A stretch of DNA of 64,000 bases from Ambrosia x helenae (lineage: Eukaryota; Streptophyta; Magnoliopsida; Asterales; Asteraceae), in contig JAUTDX010001409.1 of assembly GCA_030844895.1 (NCBI GenBank), forward strand, positions 24,032-88,031, given 5' to 3'. The position numbers and the translations under genes are program-made. The notes below the pieces were generated by a model. The model was not told the origin of the DNA. It saw only the letters and a list, made by a program, of their open reading frames with translations, and ran no database searches. Each line of letters begins with the position of its first letter. Position 1 is the stretch's first letter. Below are positions 44,695-56,264 of the stretch, one piece after another.

Positions 44695-46937
44695 GACTCA
44701 CTTGATCATTTTTTTACTCCACAACCCTCTCCATCACATACTACTCTTCCTATTCCACCTACACTTCAAACACTGTTTAAAGCTATTGAAAAATCTCCAG
44801 TGAAGCAGCCACTACAGCTGTAGAGACCATTGTCTCACAGCTGGACAATGGTTGTATCACTAAGACTTCCTTGAAGGCAATAACTATTGAGGCTACCACT
44901 ATAACAACCTCTGTTCAAGTTGGAAGACCTCAGTACCAAGAACAAGGGCCAGTTGGTTCAACTCACATTGAGTCACCTCATGTGACTGAGCCAACTACAA
45001 CTACCACATCTGGTAGGAATTCAGATGATCCTATTAACTTAGATGATGGATTAAGATACCAGGAATTGACAGAAAGGGTGAACACTATTGAGTCATCCAT
45101 TGTTGAGATCAAGACTGATATGAAGACAATGATGCAAACATTGGTTGATCTTTCCAAAAGTCAATCATCAACTTCTGCTATTGCTAAAGAGCTATGGAAT
45201 TCTATTCAGCCCATCATCCTAGCTCAGAGAAAATTAGCAGATATCACCCATGATTCCCAGGTGGAGCTTATAAGAAACATGGTGGAAGCTAGATACAAAG
45301 ATCCAAAGATACAAAAGTAGACATCAAACCCATTGAAGACAACCTGTTGAAGACTACTGGATCTTCCTTTACTACAATTCTTAGAGATGCGGATGATAAT
45401 GATGATGAAAAAAAGGTGGAGAATGAACAAGATAGGCTGAGAAAATTGCATCCTACAAAGCAAGCTCCATCAAAACCATCCACTGCTTCCAAGGTGCAAT
45501 CATCTGCTGCTAAACCAGGTCTGCTCCTCAAACTTTTGCTAATTAATCAACTGCTGACAAAGAGAAGAGGGTTGATGAAACCTCTAACCTAATTGCTGAA
45601 AAGATAGCTATGGAAAAGCAGAAGAGGTTGGATACAATGGAGGATAAATCCTCCCTGTTGAGTGAACAAAGAAAGGCTAAACAAACGTTGAAACAAGATG
45701 TGGGAACCTCCAAAAGGAAGAAAATGCCAGCAAAATATGTCAGGCAGACACCATCAGCTCTTCAAACCTCTGCCAATCAATCAATTGTAGTAATCACTGC
45801 CACAACCACTGAAACCATACCCACATCAACCACCACACTACAACTTCCATACCTTCACCACCAAAATCATCAACTCAAACCACAGCATCTGTTGGCCCTG
45901 AGTAAGTGCAAATAGATGTTGCCACAAAATCTGCCATCATCACTTCCCTACCACTTCACAACCACCTCAAACACCCACCAGAATATCATCTCCATCATCT
46001 CCCATTATCACAAGCTTTCATTGTGCAAGATGATGAAGAGGAGACTCAACCTACACCACCACCACCATCATCTACTCCCATACCAGCCATTCCCATATCA
46101 TCCTTCCCACCATTATTCCATTGGGTGCTTAGCATCCCCTTGAATTGATGCTATTCAAGGGGAAATAAGATCATTTTATAATATCGAGGATCCATCATAA
46201 CTTTCTTTCCCATCTCTCCAAAACCTACCTAAACCTAAAAACGTTGATTTGTACTTGAAGTTAAAAGCTTGGCAGGTTGAGGAAATTTCAAAAGAGAGAT
46301 CCAAAGGGAGAGATGTTAGGACTGCTCAGAGCTTAGAAGGATTCAAGATAATGCTAAGGAGCTGAGCAAGTCTATGCCAGATAAACCAATCAGTGGTGAA
46401 TTTGAAAAGGATTTTAGGGAGGCCTATCTTGATCATATCATGACTCACAAACCATACAAAGCCACCAGAAGTCAGTTTGCTGGATGGACAACTCAAGCCC
46501 TCAAAGCTGAGATTGAGAGAATCCAAGAGTTGCTCAAAGACCCAAAACTTAAGCCTACTCCACCAGATTGGAAGAAAGGTAAAATGAAGGATCCTATAAG
46601 GGCTTTGAAACTTAAGAGGATGAAGGAAGAGTTGGTTGCTGCTGATTATGGTCAAATGAAGTCTGTTGCAACATGGTCAGAGCTTAGACTGGTTGAAACA
46701 TATACGTAACTAGAAAAGTAGAGAGAGAAGGATCCCTCACTTCCTAAAAAACCTTTTTACCCTGATGATGAAGATAATGAACCCCCTCAACAGACTCTAA
46801 CACTCGAAAGTCTGCTCTCAAAATCTGACCTCACCATAGCAGTCAAAAAACAAGTGAAAAGGCAAAAGCAGATGTTTGACGAAGACAATGAGCAATTTGA
46901 AGATACTTATGTAAAAGAGGGTTTGTATATCAAGTGA
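44695..46937 (+). pseudogene. Element E accessory ORF, remaining part
   Basis: Resumes as DSLDHFFTPQPSPSHTTLPI with a frame change near 44825, then GRNSDDPINLDDGLRYQELT and a helical part ERVNTIESSIVEIKTDMKTM with LWNSIQPIILAQRKLADI (44871-45320). Later segments are Lys-rich (KRKKMPAKYVRQTP), Pro/Thr/His-rich (45780-46140) and end in GEFEKDFREAYLDHIMTHKP, AGWTTQALKAEIERIQELL (46374-46709) and KKQVKRQKQMFDEDNEQFED, with a stop at 46935. The outline (helical domain, coiled coil, basic and Pro-rich linker) parallels the element C ORF, but the C-terminal domain is different, so E belongs to another element family. Stops and frameshifts are numerous. Reminiscent of Asteraceae retroelement proteins (recalled). 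Confidence 0.6.
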
Positions 46938-46950
46938 AGTTCTTCATACT

Positions 46951-46951
46951 A

Positions 46952-47003
<52 letters not shown>

Positions 47004-47017
47004 TATTATTATTATTA
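46951..47017. repeat. (ATT)n microsatellite
   Basis: About 22 trinucleotide units with one interruption. Confidence 0.95.
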
Positions 47018-47112
47018 AATTTCCTTACATTGTTCACAAAGAATATTATTAAGCATACTTATATACAATTATATTTCCTAATTATGTATCCATTATTGAT
47101 TTTTTTGTTTGT

Positions 47113-47235
47113 TTAGATTCAAAATTCGAACATGCGTCCAAGATTGCAGTAGGACTATCACTGTTACTTTGTTTGATAGGGAGGTTGTTAGGTTGTTGGG
47201 AGTTTTAGCAACAGAACTGCTTGATAACAAAAAAA
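47113..47235 (+). pseudogene. RPA70-like OB-fold exon fragment
   Basis: About 40 residues, FKIRTCVQDCSRTITVTLFD then REVVRLLGVLATELLDN, resemble the part of replication protein A large-subunit-like proteins (single-stranded DNA-binding OB fold) that reads VTLFDREA...LLG.SA.EL. An acceptor-like TTTGTTTGTTTAG stands just before it and an A run follows. Such fragments are often carried by Helitrons and other transposons. The rest of the gene is not present here. The match rests on a short block. Confidence 0.4.
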
Positions 47236-47486
47236 AAAAAAATCATAAAATAGTAATCAAATTTAATAAGTTTAATAAGTGTTCCAGTTAACTCACTTTA
47301 ACATGTTTCTCGACATCAAAAACCACACAACATTTCAATGGTGTACCAATGTTGTGAAAAATATAATCTTTTATAGGTTACCGATGACGGGCCAGGTTTC
47401 TTTATTTCCTTTCTAGTAATAAATATGACATGGAATAAAGTGGCTTATAATCTTTAAATAAATTTAAAAGAACCCTTAAAATCTTA

Positions 47487-49317
47487 GGGGGGGGGGAGGG
47501 GGGATGGGGTGCTCCCTAACATAAATTTTTCACTTCACTAAAACACTTTTTTGAGGCAGCACTCCACTGATTCACTTCACTGAAATCTTTATTTTTTAGT
47601 TTTTTTTAAGAAACATTAATTAAACATATTATTAAACTAATAAAATAAACTTAAAAATTAAAAGTTAAAAAAACATGAAAATGCAAACACACACAAACTA
47701 AAAAAAAAACTAAATAAAAGAAAAACTATTCGGGGGCATCCATTTCGAGGTACGGTAGATCAAGGTCGGCTGATGTTCCACGAGGTCATTTTGAAGTTGG
47801 AAATTCATATCAGAGTCTGTCAACTCCGCAAGGGCATTGTCGTTGAACATCAGTTGGATTGGGGAATCGCGTATGTGGACCGGTGATATTGCACGCTCCT
47901 TGTCTTTAATGATCATGTTGTGCAATATCCTGCACGTATAGACGATGATGCTATACCTATCAACGGTCGTCGGCCTCAAGGGTCGTGCAGTAATTCCCCA
48001 TTTCCCTTTTAATGCTCCGAACGCTCGCTCAACATCCTTCCTTGCCGCCTCTTGCGCCCTAACGAATTTCTTTTCCTTCAGATCAGTCGAATATCAAAGC
48101 GCTTTCACAAACTTTGACCATGTTGGGCAGATGTCATCGGTAAGATAATACCCACGTTTATATAAGTGGCCATTTAAAGTAAATGGACATTGTGGCATCA
48201 TACCGTTTCATTGGGTAAGAAAAACCGGAGATTGTTGGAGAACATTTATGTCATTGAGTGAACCGGGGGGACCAAAAAATCCATGCCAAAACCACATATC
48301 TTGCGAAGCAACCGCTTCTAGCATGATTGTAGAGTCTTGGTGATCGCCTCTCATATATTGTCCTCGTAATTCACTATGACGTGCTCGCCATACTAAATGA
48401 GTGCAATCAATGCTACTGATCATGCCGGGAAGGTGATGTCTTTCTTCGTGTGCTTCGTACAAACATGCAATGTCGTGAATTGTTGGTCTTCATAAAAACT
48501 CAGTTGCGTATAACTTAATGACGGCATTGCAAAAAAAAATTGTAAACATTCGCGGGACGTCCTCTCAGACATACATAATACTCATCATATTCATCTGGAG
48601 GATTACCAATTGCGAGTTGTTTCACTCCTGAAGATACTTTTGCATGGGCGTAAAACTCTTTCTAAACCGACCGTCCACGCTCTCTCTGAACCATTTGAAG
48701 TTTGCTTCAACATCTGCTACAATTTTTAGAAATAAACGTCTCGACATGCTATACCTTAATTTAAACCGTGCCTAGGTGTATTTTGGTATGTCGGCAAAAT
48801 AGTCATTTATTAACCGAATATTACCTCCCTTGCGATCACGTAACACGTATCTTTTTTTAGATGTTGTTTTGTCTTCCTCTGCAGTTCGCTTGGCCAACTC
48901 CATGAGAAACTCAATGCTACTATCGGTTGAGTGTAAAATCGGGTGCACTTCGAGCAGGGGGAATGAAAACTTGATCATCTTCAACCTCAATGTCACTCAT
49001 TTTTTTAAAGTATGGAGATAATTTTTCTGATAGTAGACCGTGGCATTGTTTTGGGTATATACATAGCAATTTGATAAAAACGGCCACAAAATATGACCGT
49101 TTGGAAAAAAATTAAAAAGCCCAAATTAATATTAACGGTCAAAAATGGAATTAAAAAACATATAAATTCGACCGTTGCATTTAATAAACCACTATACCAG
49201 CCCGTTAAAAAGAACCAGAAAACGGTCCACGGACCCCTACTAGCACTGGTGGCGGCGGTATTAACGTGCTGATAGTGGGGTATCCATTACCATTTTTGGT
49301 GGCACCCCGTCCCCCCC
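47487..49317 (-). mobile_element. PIF/Harbinger transposon
   Basis: Flanked by TTA on both sides (47484-47486 and 49318-49320), the 3-bp TSD of the superfamily. The ends are G-rich inverted repeats: GGGGAGGGGGGATGGGGTGC on the left and, read inwards from the right, GGGGGGGACGGGGTGCCACC. The interior encodes a broken transposase on the minus strand. Length 1.83 kb. Confidence 0.85.
47710..48996 (-). pseudogene. Harbinger transposase (DDE_Tnp_4 / HARBI1-like)
   Basis: N-terminal part MSRRLFLKIVADVEANFKWF followed by SFTPMQKY (about 48640-48750); catalytic region with LPGMISSIDCTHLVWRARHS (first Asp), LEAVASQDMWFWHGFFGPPG and SLNDINVLQQSP (second Asp), and DVERAFGALKGKWG (Glu), in the order of the DDE_Tnp_4 family. 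Ends at 47710 (WMPPNSFSFI). Stops near 48490, 48600, 48207 and 48095, plus frame changes, make it inactive. The 48772-48996 segment would be the N-terminal extension. It would cut and paste the element into TTA sites. The partner Myb-like protein of the family is not present. Confidence 0.85.
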
Positions 49318-49320
49318 TTA

Positions 49321-50020
49321 GAAATATGTGGACTTAGTTAAAAAATCACATGAAGCTACAATAATACGATGGAGTGAAGCTAGTAATGTTTTTCTTTCTT
49401 AATTTTCTTTGTACTTTTTCGAACATTTCCTTAAAATTATGAATAACAAATGAAACGTATATACGGTGTTGCATGTACCATTTTTTATTGAAACATTTTA
49501 TCTTTTTGTGATACGTATATTTAACACATAATAGTATGATGTTTTAACTTTATGTAAAATTATAACATAAAACCTTAAAAAATTGTGTGTTAAACCGTGT
49601 GTTAACACGGGCTTTAATCTAATGATTAAATAAACGATTGAATAAGTATAAACAAAAGTTTCAAATATGAAATTTTTCCCCTCTTCAAATTTAGTAAATT
49701 AAGCTTATTTATATTTAAATTTTTACACTTTTTTGAATTATTAAACAATTTATTTTAAAAAATTGCTTTCAAAAGTATATGAATGTAATTGGAAGTGATA
49801 GCAAGGTGATGCGAGGCAGGAAGGACAGGGGAATGAGATAAAGACTAACGTGCAGCGGTGCAGTCACTTACGCGCTTGTACAGTGGGACCTACCACCATT
49901 GCGGCGTCGTCAAAACTATCCTCACCTTCACCATGACGTTGCAATTATTAGAAGCGACATTTTATAAAAACATAATTTGTTTGCAAATATTTAAAAATAA
50001 AAGACATGAAATATAAAGAA
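49321..50020. other. Intergenic sequence, nothing recognised
   Basis: AT-rich up to about 49780, then a GC-richer patch (49790-49950) interrupted by the LINE at 50029 and continuing at 50610-50710. No domain is recognised; it could be old low-copy sequence. Confidence 0.4.
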
Positions 50021-50609
50021 AACCGACGGCGAACTTGATTTTGTGGCGTGCCTTGATTGACAGACTCCCCTCGAAAACGGATTTGGTGCGCCGGGGAGTT
50101 GGTCTCACCGATTGTGTCTGCTCCAGATGCGGTATTGAGCCTGAAGATTCCTTCCATGTGTTTGTTGCTTGCCTTTGGGTCAGAGCGATTTGGTGGAACA
50201 TTTTAGTTTGGATGAGGGTTGGGTGGCCGGTGGATAAGCATTCGGTGGTGGAGTGGATGGACTACTTATTCAAACAACCGGCTCTAAGACATGGAGGAAG
50301 ATTGTTGGGACGATTATCCAAGCTACTACGTGGAGGATTTGGTTAGCGAGAAACAAGAAGACGTTTGACGGGGTTTTTGAACCGGTTCGTGTTACTGTTG
50401 ATCGAATAAAAGAAGACTCGTTCCTGTGGATTACTCAAAGATCAAAGCTAAGTTCTTTGTCTTGGGTTGATTGGTCTAATTTCGATATTTCTATGGTGTT
50501 GTAATTTCCTTTGTTCTTTGGTGTTTTGGTGTTTTCCCAGCTTCTTGCTGGCTCTTTATATATATATATAAAGTGTTTTGCGGTTCAAAAAAAAAAAAAA
50601 AAACCGACG
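50021..50609 (+). mobile_element. Short 5'-truncated LINE
   Basis: AACCGACG at 50021-50028 and again at 50602-50609 flanks a 0.57-kb insert ending in a 15-base A run (50587-50601), a good target-site duplication. Only the last 160 codons of ORF2 and a 3' UTR with an AT run (50560-50572) remain. Confidence 0.85.
50029..50504 (+). pseudogene. LINE ORF2 C-terminus (zf-RVT)
   Basis: Reads LWRALIDRLPSKTDLVRRGV then CSRCGIEPEDSFHVFVACLW (a CxxC...H...C zinc-binding pattern) and, after a frameshift near 50295, TTWRIWLARNKKTFDG and SLSWVDWSNFDISMVL to a stop at 50502. This is the same domain as 2013-2450 but a different subfamily. Not functional. Confidence 0.85.
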
Positions 50610-50852
50610 TTTTGGTGGGGTCAACAGACCGGGAGAATGACAAAAAACCTGCGAGATGCCAGCTGGCAGCTGCAAGGACACATACAGTCACGTGGTTTAG
50701 CTTCGGGATTGGAGATTTGTTATTCTATAGGAATATTAAATATTTTAAATTTTAAATATATAATTCCGCGTAGATTTTAGCTTAAACAAGACAAAATGTT
50801 TATATTTTCTTAATTATGCTATCTCACCGCGTTATTTGAAGAAAAAGAAATA

Positions 50853-51059
50853 CTTCATCCCTCACATTTTAAATGTTTATCCTTCCATTATCCTAAATTA
50901 AATGCTTGTTTTCAAAAATAGAAATGTAATTTTTGCTCATAAAAAACAAAACATAATCACCACTTTTAAACAATTATTATTATTTTACCACATACAAACA
51001 AAAGATTTCTTATGATGTATGTTTTTAGACCCATGACATTTAAATAGGGACAAAGGAAG
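50853..51059. mobile_element. Stowaway MITE, degenerate
   Basis: Flanked by TA (50851-50852 and 51060-51061). Its ends, CTTCATCCCTCACATTTTAA and AGGGACAAAGGAAG, are mutated forms of the copy at 54493-54714, which it follows through the middle (AAATGTAATTTTTGCTCATA, ACAAAACATAATCACCACTT). Confidence 0.8.
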
Positions 51060-51199
51060 TATATTGTTATATTTTTGTAACTTTCTATGTATGTTTTTTA
51101 CGTTTAATCTAATGATCTCATTTATACAAACCAATGAAGATAGGATTAATTAGATATATCCTCATATTTTCAACTATAATTACATATATACCTAACTTA

Positions 51200-52306
51200 A
51201 AATTTAAATTACAGATATCCCCCTACAAAGCTTCATAAATTACATACATACCCATTCTATTAAAAATACATTGGAAAATAACTATTTTACCTCAATTCTC
51301 TTACTAAATTATATTCACAACAAGTCATACAATATATTTCATGCATCCTACCACTTTTATCTCATACGATCTTTCCAACTTAATAAGTTATGAACACCAA
51401 GAACATGTAACATGCAAAATGTTTTCATGCATCCTACAACTTGATTTCACCGAAATGAGTGTTCTAATACTCTTACATAACCATTACTAAGCCTTTATAT
51501 CATTACATTCATCATAACATGTAATGATATGAACTGCTTAATAATAGAATGCGTATATTTTATATTATTAGTTTTTGGGAAAGGGAAATATGTAAATAAA
51601 ATTTTGACTTGGGTATATATGTAATTTATGAAGTCGAGAGGGGGATATATATGGATGGTAAAAAAAACCTGAGCCCAACGGGTATACCCGAAACCCGAAG
51701 CATTTGGGACGGGTTTGGTACTGGAAAAAAAAATATTCGCGGGTATGGGACGGTATGGTATTAGGTGATACCCGATCCGATTACCCGAAACTAAATACCC
51801 GTTTACCCGAAATATATACCCGAAAACTTTTAAGTTATATATATATTTTTTCTTAACTATTTTTTAGTAATGTTTCATTTTAATAGATTCATTATTTAAA
51901 AAATAAACTTTTCGTCTAAAATATATATTCTAATAACGTTATTATTTATATTTATATGGTATGAAATATATAAATAGTTTCAAATTCATACTATAACATA
52001 TATTTACATATCAAATGTTTCAAAGATTATTATGATGATGATAATATATATGTTACTTATTACAATTTCATATAGTCTATATTTTTTAAAACATAAAACT
52101 ATAAAAGAAAAAAAAATGTATATATACATGCAAATACCAACGGGTATACCCGATACCCGCGGGTATGCTCTATACTCGACGGCTAATACCCGACAAAAAA
52201 CCGACGGTAATGGGACGGGTATGTTATGAGATTTTATAAACGGGTATGGGTATGATATTAGCCAAACTCGACCCATTGCCATCCCTAGATATATGTAAAT
52301 TGCCCC
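51200..52306. mobile_element. Inverted-repeat MITE, interrupted by another MITE
   Basis: 51200-51255 (GATATCCCCCTACAAAGC, TTCATAAATTACATACATAC) is repeated in inverse orientation at 51597-51651 continuing at 52288-52306. The interior is AT-rich with no coding. Superfamily not determined; true outer ends uncertain. Confidence 0.5.
51652..52287. mobile_element. hAT-like MITE with GGGTATACCCG motifs
   Basis: Ends GGATGGTAA and, on the right, TTGCCATCCCTA form short inverted repeats; flanks GATATATA (51644-51651) and GATATATG (52288-52295) look like an 8-bp TSD with one change. Many GGGTATACCCG/ACCCGAAAC units near both ends. No coding. Confidence 0.6.
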
Positions 52307-52310
52307 AAGA

Positions 52311-54490
52311 AGATATTGTAAAACTTAGCAACAATTTTATCTTTATTTACAATTAGCAAAAATTTTACCTTTCTTCTATCTATTTACGTTATAGAACTTG
52401 CAAAAATTTGTTCAAGTAAACCACTCTATTTATCTTTATTTATATTTCCAATATTAGTCATGTTTTATTTATAAATAAAAGAAGATATTAAAACTATTAA
52501 AAAATTGTTGTAAAATACGTATCACTATCCTCTAGTACATGTATATATTAATCTACATTTTGATTTTAAAACAAAACCATAAAAAATCGTATGGGTCACA
52601 TACAAATAACCTTTTTTGATCTTTATTGTGACGAAGTGGACTGATGCCCCCAAAACAATATTAGTACCGGTACTAGAAAATATAGACATCAAATTAATTT
52701 GTACTCACTCCATCTGCACGTAACTGATTAAAACAAAACTACGTAGCGTTTTCATGTATTGTAATGTTGTATACAAGATAGTTTGGTACAAAACTGCACA
52801 CATTAATTTCTTACCAGACACCATGACACGTAGCGCGCGGGTATCTCACCTAGTTACATATAAACTAACAATAAATTACTATCCGTTATATTTCTTGATT
52901 ATTATTTTGATGGTTATGTGGACATTAACTAGAGTAACTGATTTCAAGTGAGACTAATTATATATAAAAAAATGTAAAACTGCTTTAAAACTTATATGGT
53001 GAGACAATTACATATGATCAATTGACCATTAAGGTTTTAACGGCTTAAATTTTGTCACCAGTATTATTATCTTATTTAATAATACTAGTTGATCAGAGTG
53101 ATCACCAAATTCCTAAAACTATTCATTCACCTTTAGGTTCCTTAATGTATTAGAGCAAGTTCATATAATTTGTGTTAACTTTATTTAATAAAATAATTTC
53201 ATACATATATTTTGATTTATATCCATGGATTCAAATCTAATAACTAGTTGAGGTTTTTATTTATCCACAAGCCCATGTATAATAAGTAGAACTTTTTACA
53301 TTAGACAAGTGGCAAATTTAGTCCCTCAACCTTAACTAGTTTTAACGGAATCTGTTAGTTTTTAACGGCAGTTAATGTTAATACCTCAACATGTTACCAA
53401 AATGTAAACTATAGGGCCTAAAAGAGTTAAAAAAAAAGTTAGTACCTTAACATGTTACAACGTATAAACCACAGGGACTATCCATGTAGTTCTCTCAAAA
53501 GAAAACACATTAACTAGTCTATGTTTATAACACGGATTGTAAAATTTATGAATACATTTTAATGATGATGAATTTAAAAGAAAACAAAAATGAATATATG
53601 CCTATCTACATTTGATGATTTGAAGAATTTTAAAGTAAAGCAAGGAAAAATGAAGAGTTAGAAGTTACTTGGTCATCAAAGAAAATGAAGTCGACTCTAA
53701 CCTTACAGCTAGGTTTCATTTCAAGAAACTCACTTAATGATTATGTTGAGTAAAAAGTAATTAAATAAGACAAGTTAGGTGGCACAAAATTATATTATAG
53801 AGTAAGGGTTTTTACGGTTGAATTTTATTCTACAAACGAGTCTTAACGTAAGAAGTAAACGGGAGATTTTGTCTTTTTTTGGGATTTTTTCCCATCTTAT
53901 TAAATATGTATTTCTGTCCAAAAATCTAAAAACAAAAAAAAATAGTGTGATTACTGCACTAGAATAAATATACAAAAAAATCTAATTTTTTTATATTTCT
54001 ATCTCAAAAATATGTTTGAAAAGATGGGTGAAATTTTTTAAAAATAATAATAATAAAATCATCCTTTATTTCTCATATTTAGTAGGATAACTGCATTTGT
54101 ATTTTACTTTTACCCTTATATTATACTTAATAATTTTTTTTTTAAAAATTAATTTCACTTTTATAAAAACCAACAAGAATTACAAGTGAGCGGCGGGTAA
54201 ACAGGAAACAAGCTGCGTCGCTAGCCCTTTTGAATAGTAAAGCCTACTCTATTAAAAATAAAGCTTGTGTCTTTGGCCGCAGGAGAGTTACTCTGCACCA
54301 CCCTTTGCACTCGATTTAAAAACCGGATTGCTTCAGAAGCAAGGCCCCCAAATGTGTTGAAAACTTTGAAAATTGAATGAAATTTTATGTTAAATGAGTA
54401 GAGGAGAGAAAAAAGGTAATGATAAAAGTAGAATAAGTATTATTAAATAGAAAATGAGAGAGAAAGTTATTGATTTTTAGTGTAATTATA
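52311..54490. other. AT-rich sequence without a gene
   Basis: No domain seen. Around 53325-53490, TTTAGTCCCTCAACCTTAAC and CACAGGGACTAT in opposite sense suggest the ends of an old MULE-type element, not resolved. A GC-richer patch lies at 54180-54360. Confidence 0.4.
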
Positions 54491-54492
54491 TA

Positions 54493-54714
54493 CTCCCTCC
54501 GTCCCACTTTAAATGTCCTCATTTCCTTTTTTGTTTGTCCCAAATTAAATGTCCCTTTCCAAAAATGGAAATGTAATTTCCAGTTTTGCCCATAAAAGAC
54601 AAAACACAATCACCACTTTTGAGGATATTATTGTCATTTTACCACATACAAACAAAAAATTTCTTAAAAAAGTGTGTTTTTGAAAGTGGGACATTTAAAG
54701 TGGGACGGAGGGAG
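54493..54714. mobile_element. Stowaway MITE
   Basis: A 222-base element with near-perfect inverted ends CTCCCTCCGTCCCACTTTAA and AAAGTGGGACGGAGGGAG, flanked by TA duplications (54491-54492, 54715-54716), typical of Tc1/mariner-derived Stowaway. Confidence 0.95.
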
Positions 54715-54959
54715 TAAATGGAGATGGAGCAGTTAGTCTGAATGCTCTAATGTTTCTCATAATGAGTCAACCTTGAGATTTGAAAGTATAAAAGGAAAAA
54801 AATAACATAAAATATCATTAAAACTATCAAAGATGTTGAAGAGATATGTATTCGTGCGTGCACACGGCACCACGTCTACATATACGTCAGTAGGAGCACT
54901 GAGCATAGCTTCTGGAAGCCTGTGCATGTTTCCTGGTACAGGCCAGCTATGCTTCGACA

Positions 54960-55330
54960 AAGAAAGGGACGTGCAGCCAATCAGAGACAGTCATTCCCTG
55001 CTCCACGATCTCTGGCAGGTACGAGGTATTGAAAAAGGACAGAAAGAACGATTGCAAATTGCATGTGGCCAATCAAAGAAGGACAACATCCAAGCTACAA
55101 TGGTTGTCAACCGTGTGTGACCCGTGCGAGATAGCTGTTATTTCCAATGGGCCGATCATGAGACGACTTCCAAGCTTATAAATACCCGCATTCTATTTTA
55201 CACCCAAAAACACTTAGAAAATTTTTGTAATAGCTTAGGAAGAAAGACTGTAGTCGAAGCATTGTATTCGCTTATATTCGAGTTCATTGTAATCGTCCTA
55301 GAAGTATCAATAAAATATCTCTTCATTGTG
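54960..55330 (+). promoter_or_regulatory. Promoter and polyadenylation unit of unknown owner
   Basis: CCAAT boxes at about 54975, 55069 and 55145, TATA box CTTATAAATACC (about 55178), then only about 130 bases later AATCAATAAAAT-type poly(A) signal (about 55307). A poly(A) signal so close behind a TATA box is found in LTR R regions and in pararetrovirus-type terminally redundant promoters. No coding domain is linked to it and no second copy is visible, so the source is open. Confidence 0.35.
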
Positions 55331-55691
55331 CTTGTCTAAATAGGTGTTTAAACCAGTGTTTCTTCAGATAGTACAAGAAAAATATGTCCGTTAACACGAA
55401 GGACAATCGATGCATGGTTAATTTAACCGTGGATCATACTACGACAGTCTTATTTCATGTATGAAAATTTATCAAAATATGTACACACTTCATGTTATAA
55501 CATCAATAAATAGTTTTGAAGCTATAAATCATTCAATCATTTACCTCGAAAGAGCCTTCATGACAGTAATCATTCAAGTATGAGAATCTTCAGAATACAT
55601 CAAAACTAAAATAAGGGAATGTGCTTATGCTAACAATCCTAGACCCGTGAGATAACATGTTAATACACATAGTAACTTGTTAAAACTAAAG

Positions 55692-55971
55692 GTTATTTGG
55701 TAAGCCTGTTAATAAGGCTTTGAACCATTCAGCACTGAATTATTCAATATTCAGCATATTTTATTTCAGCTTCTGAATGAAATGGTTAAGGCTGAACCAT
55801 TAAAATTGAGATGTTGCTGAATCATTAAGCACTGAACTAGACTGAACCTTAACGAGGCTCTCCTACCAATGTGGGACAAGAAAAACTAACCATTAAGAGG
55901 TCCAACTTAATGATTCAGCACATAACCATTTAGACCTCTTAATGATTCAACACTTAATCAACCAAACAGCC
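55692..55971. mobile_element. MITE, hAT-like
   Basis: Left end GGTTATTTGGTAAG and right end (inverted) GGCTGTTTGGTTGA form imperfect terminal repeats; ACTAAA stands on both sides. Interior rich in GAATGGTTAAG/CTTAATGATTCAGCAC inverted units. No coding. Confidence 0.6.
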
Positions 55972-55982
55972 ACTAAATCTTA

Positions 55983-56264
55983 GGGAGGGTGGGGCTCTAC
56001 CAGCAAACGGTGCTAGTACCGCACTACTCCACCGTTCACCAACGTCGGTGACCCAGGTAGTGGGTTTCGTGAAGTCTCTGCTCCATTTTTGTGGTCTACC
56101 TCACGGGTGCAGAGAGAGAGATGAGGAGGAGAGTGGGTATCCATATGCTTCACAGGTAGTGTCGTCGGTAGAAGGCGTTCACAAATAGTGATCCAGGTGG
56201 CAAGCTGCGATTGATGTAGTAAAGCTGCTTCACCGATGCTCTATGATGATTGCCTCGTCCTCCC
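55983..56264. mobile_element. Tourist-like MITE (PIF/Harbinger derived)
   Basis: TTA on both sides (55980-55982, 56265-56267), ends GGGAGGGTGGGGCT and, inverted, GGGAGGACGAGGCA. The G-rich ends and TSD match the style of the Harbinger element at 47487. It directly abuts the MITE at 55692. Confidence 0.75.
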
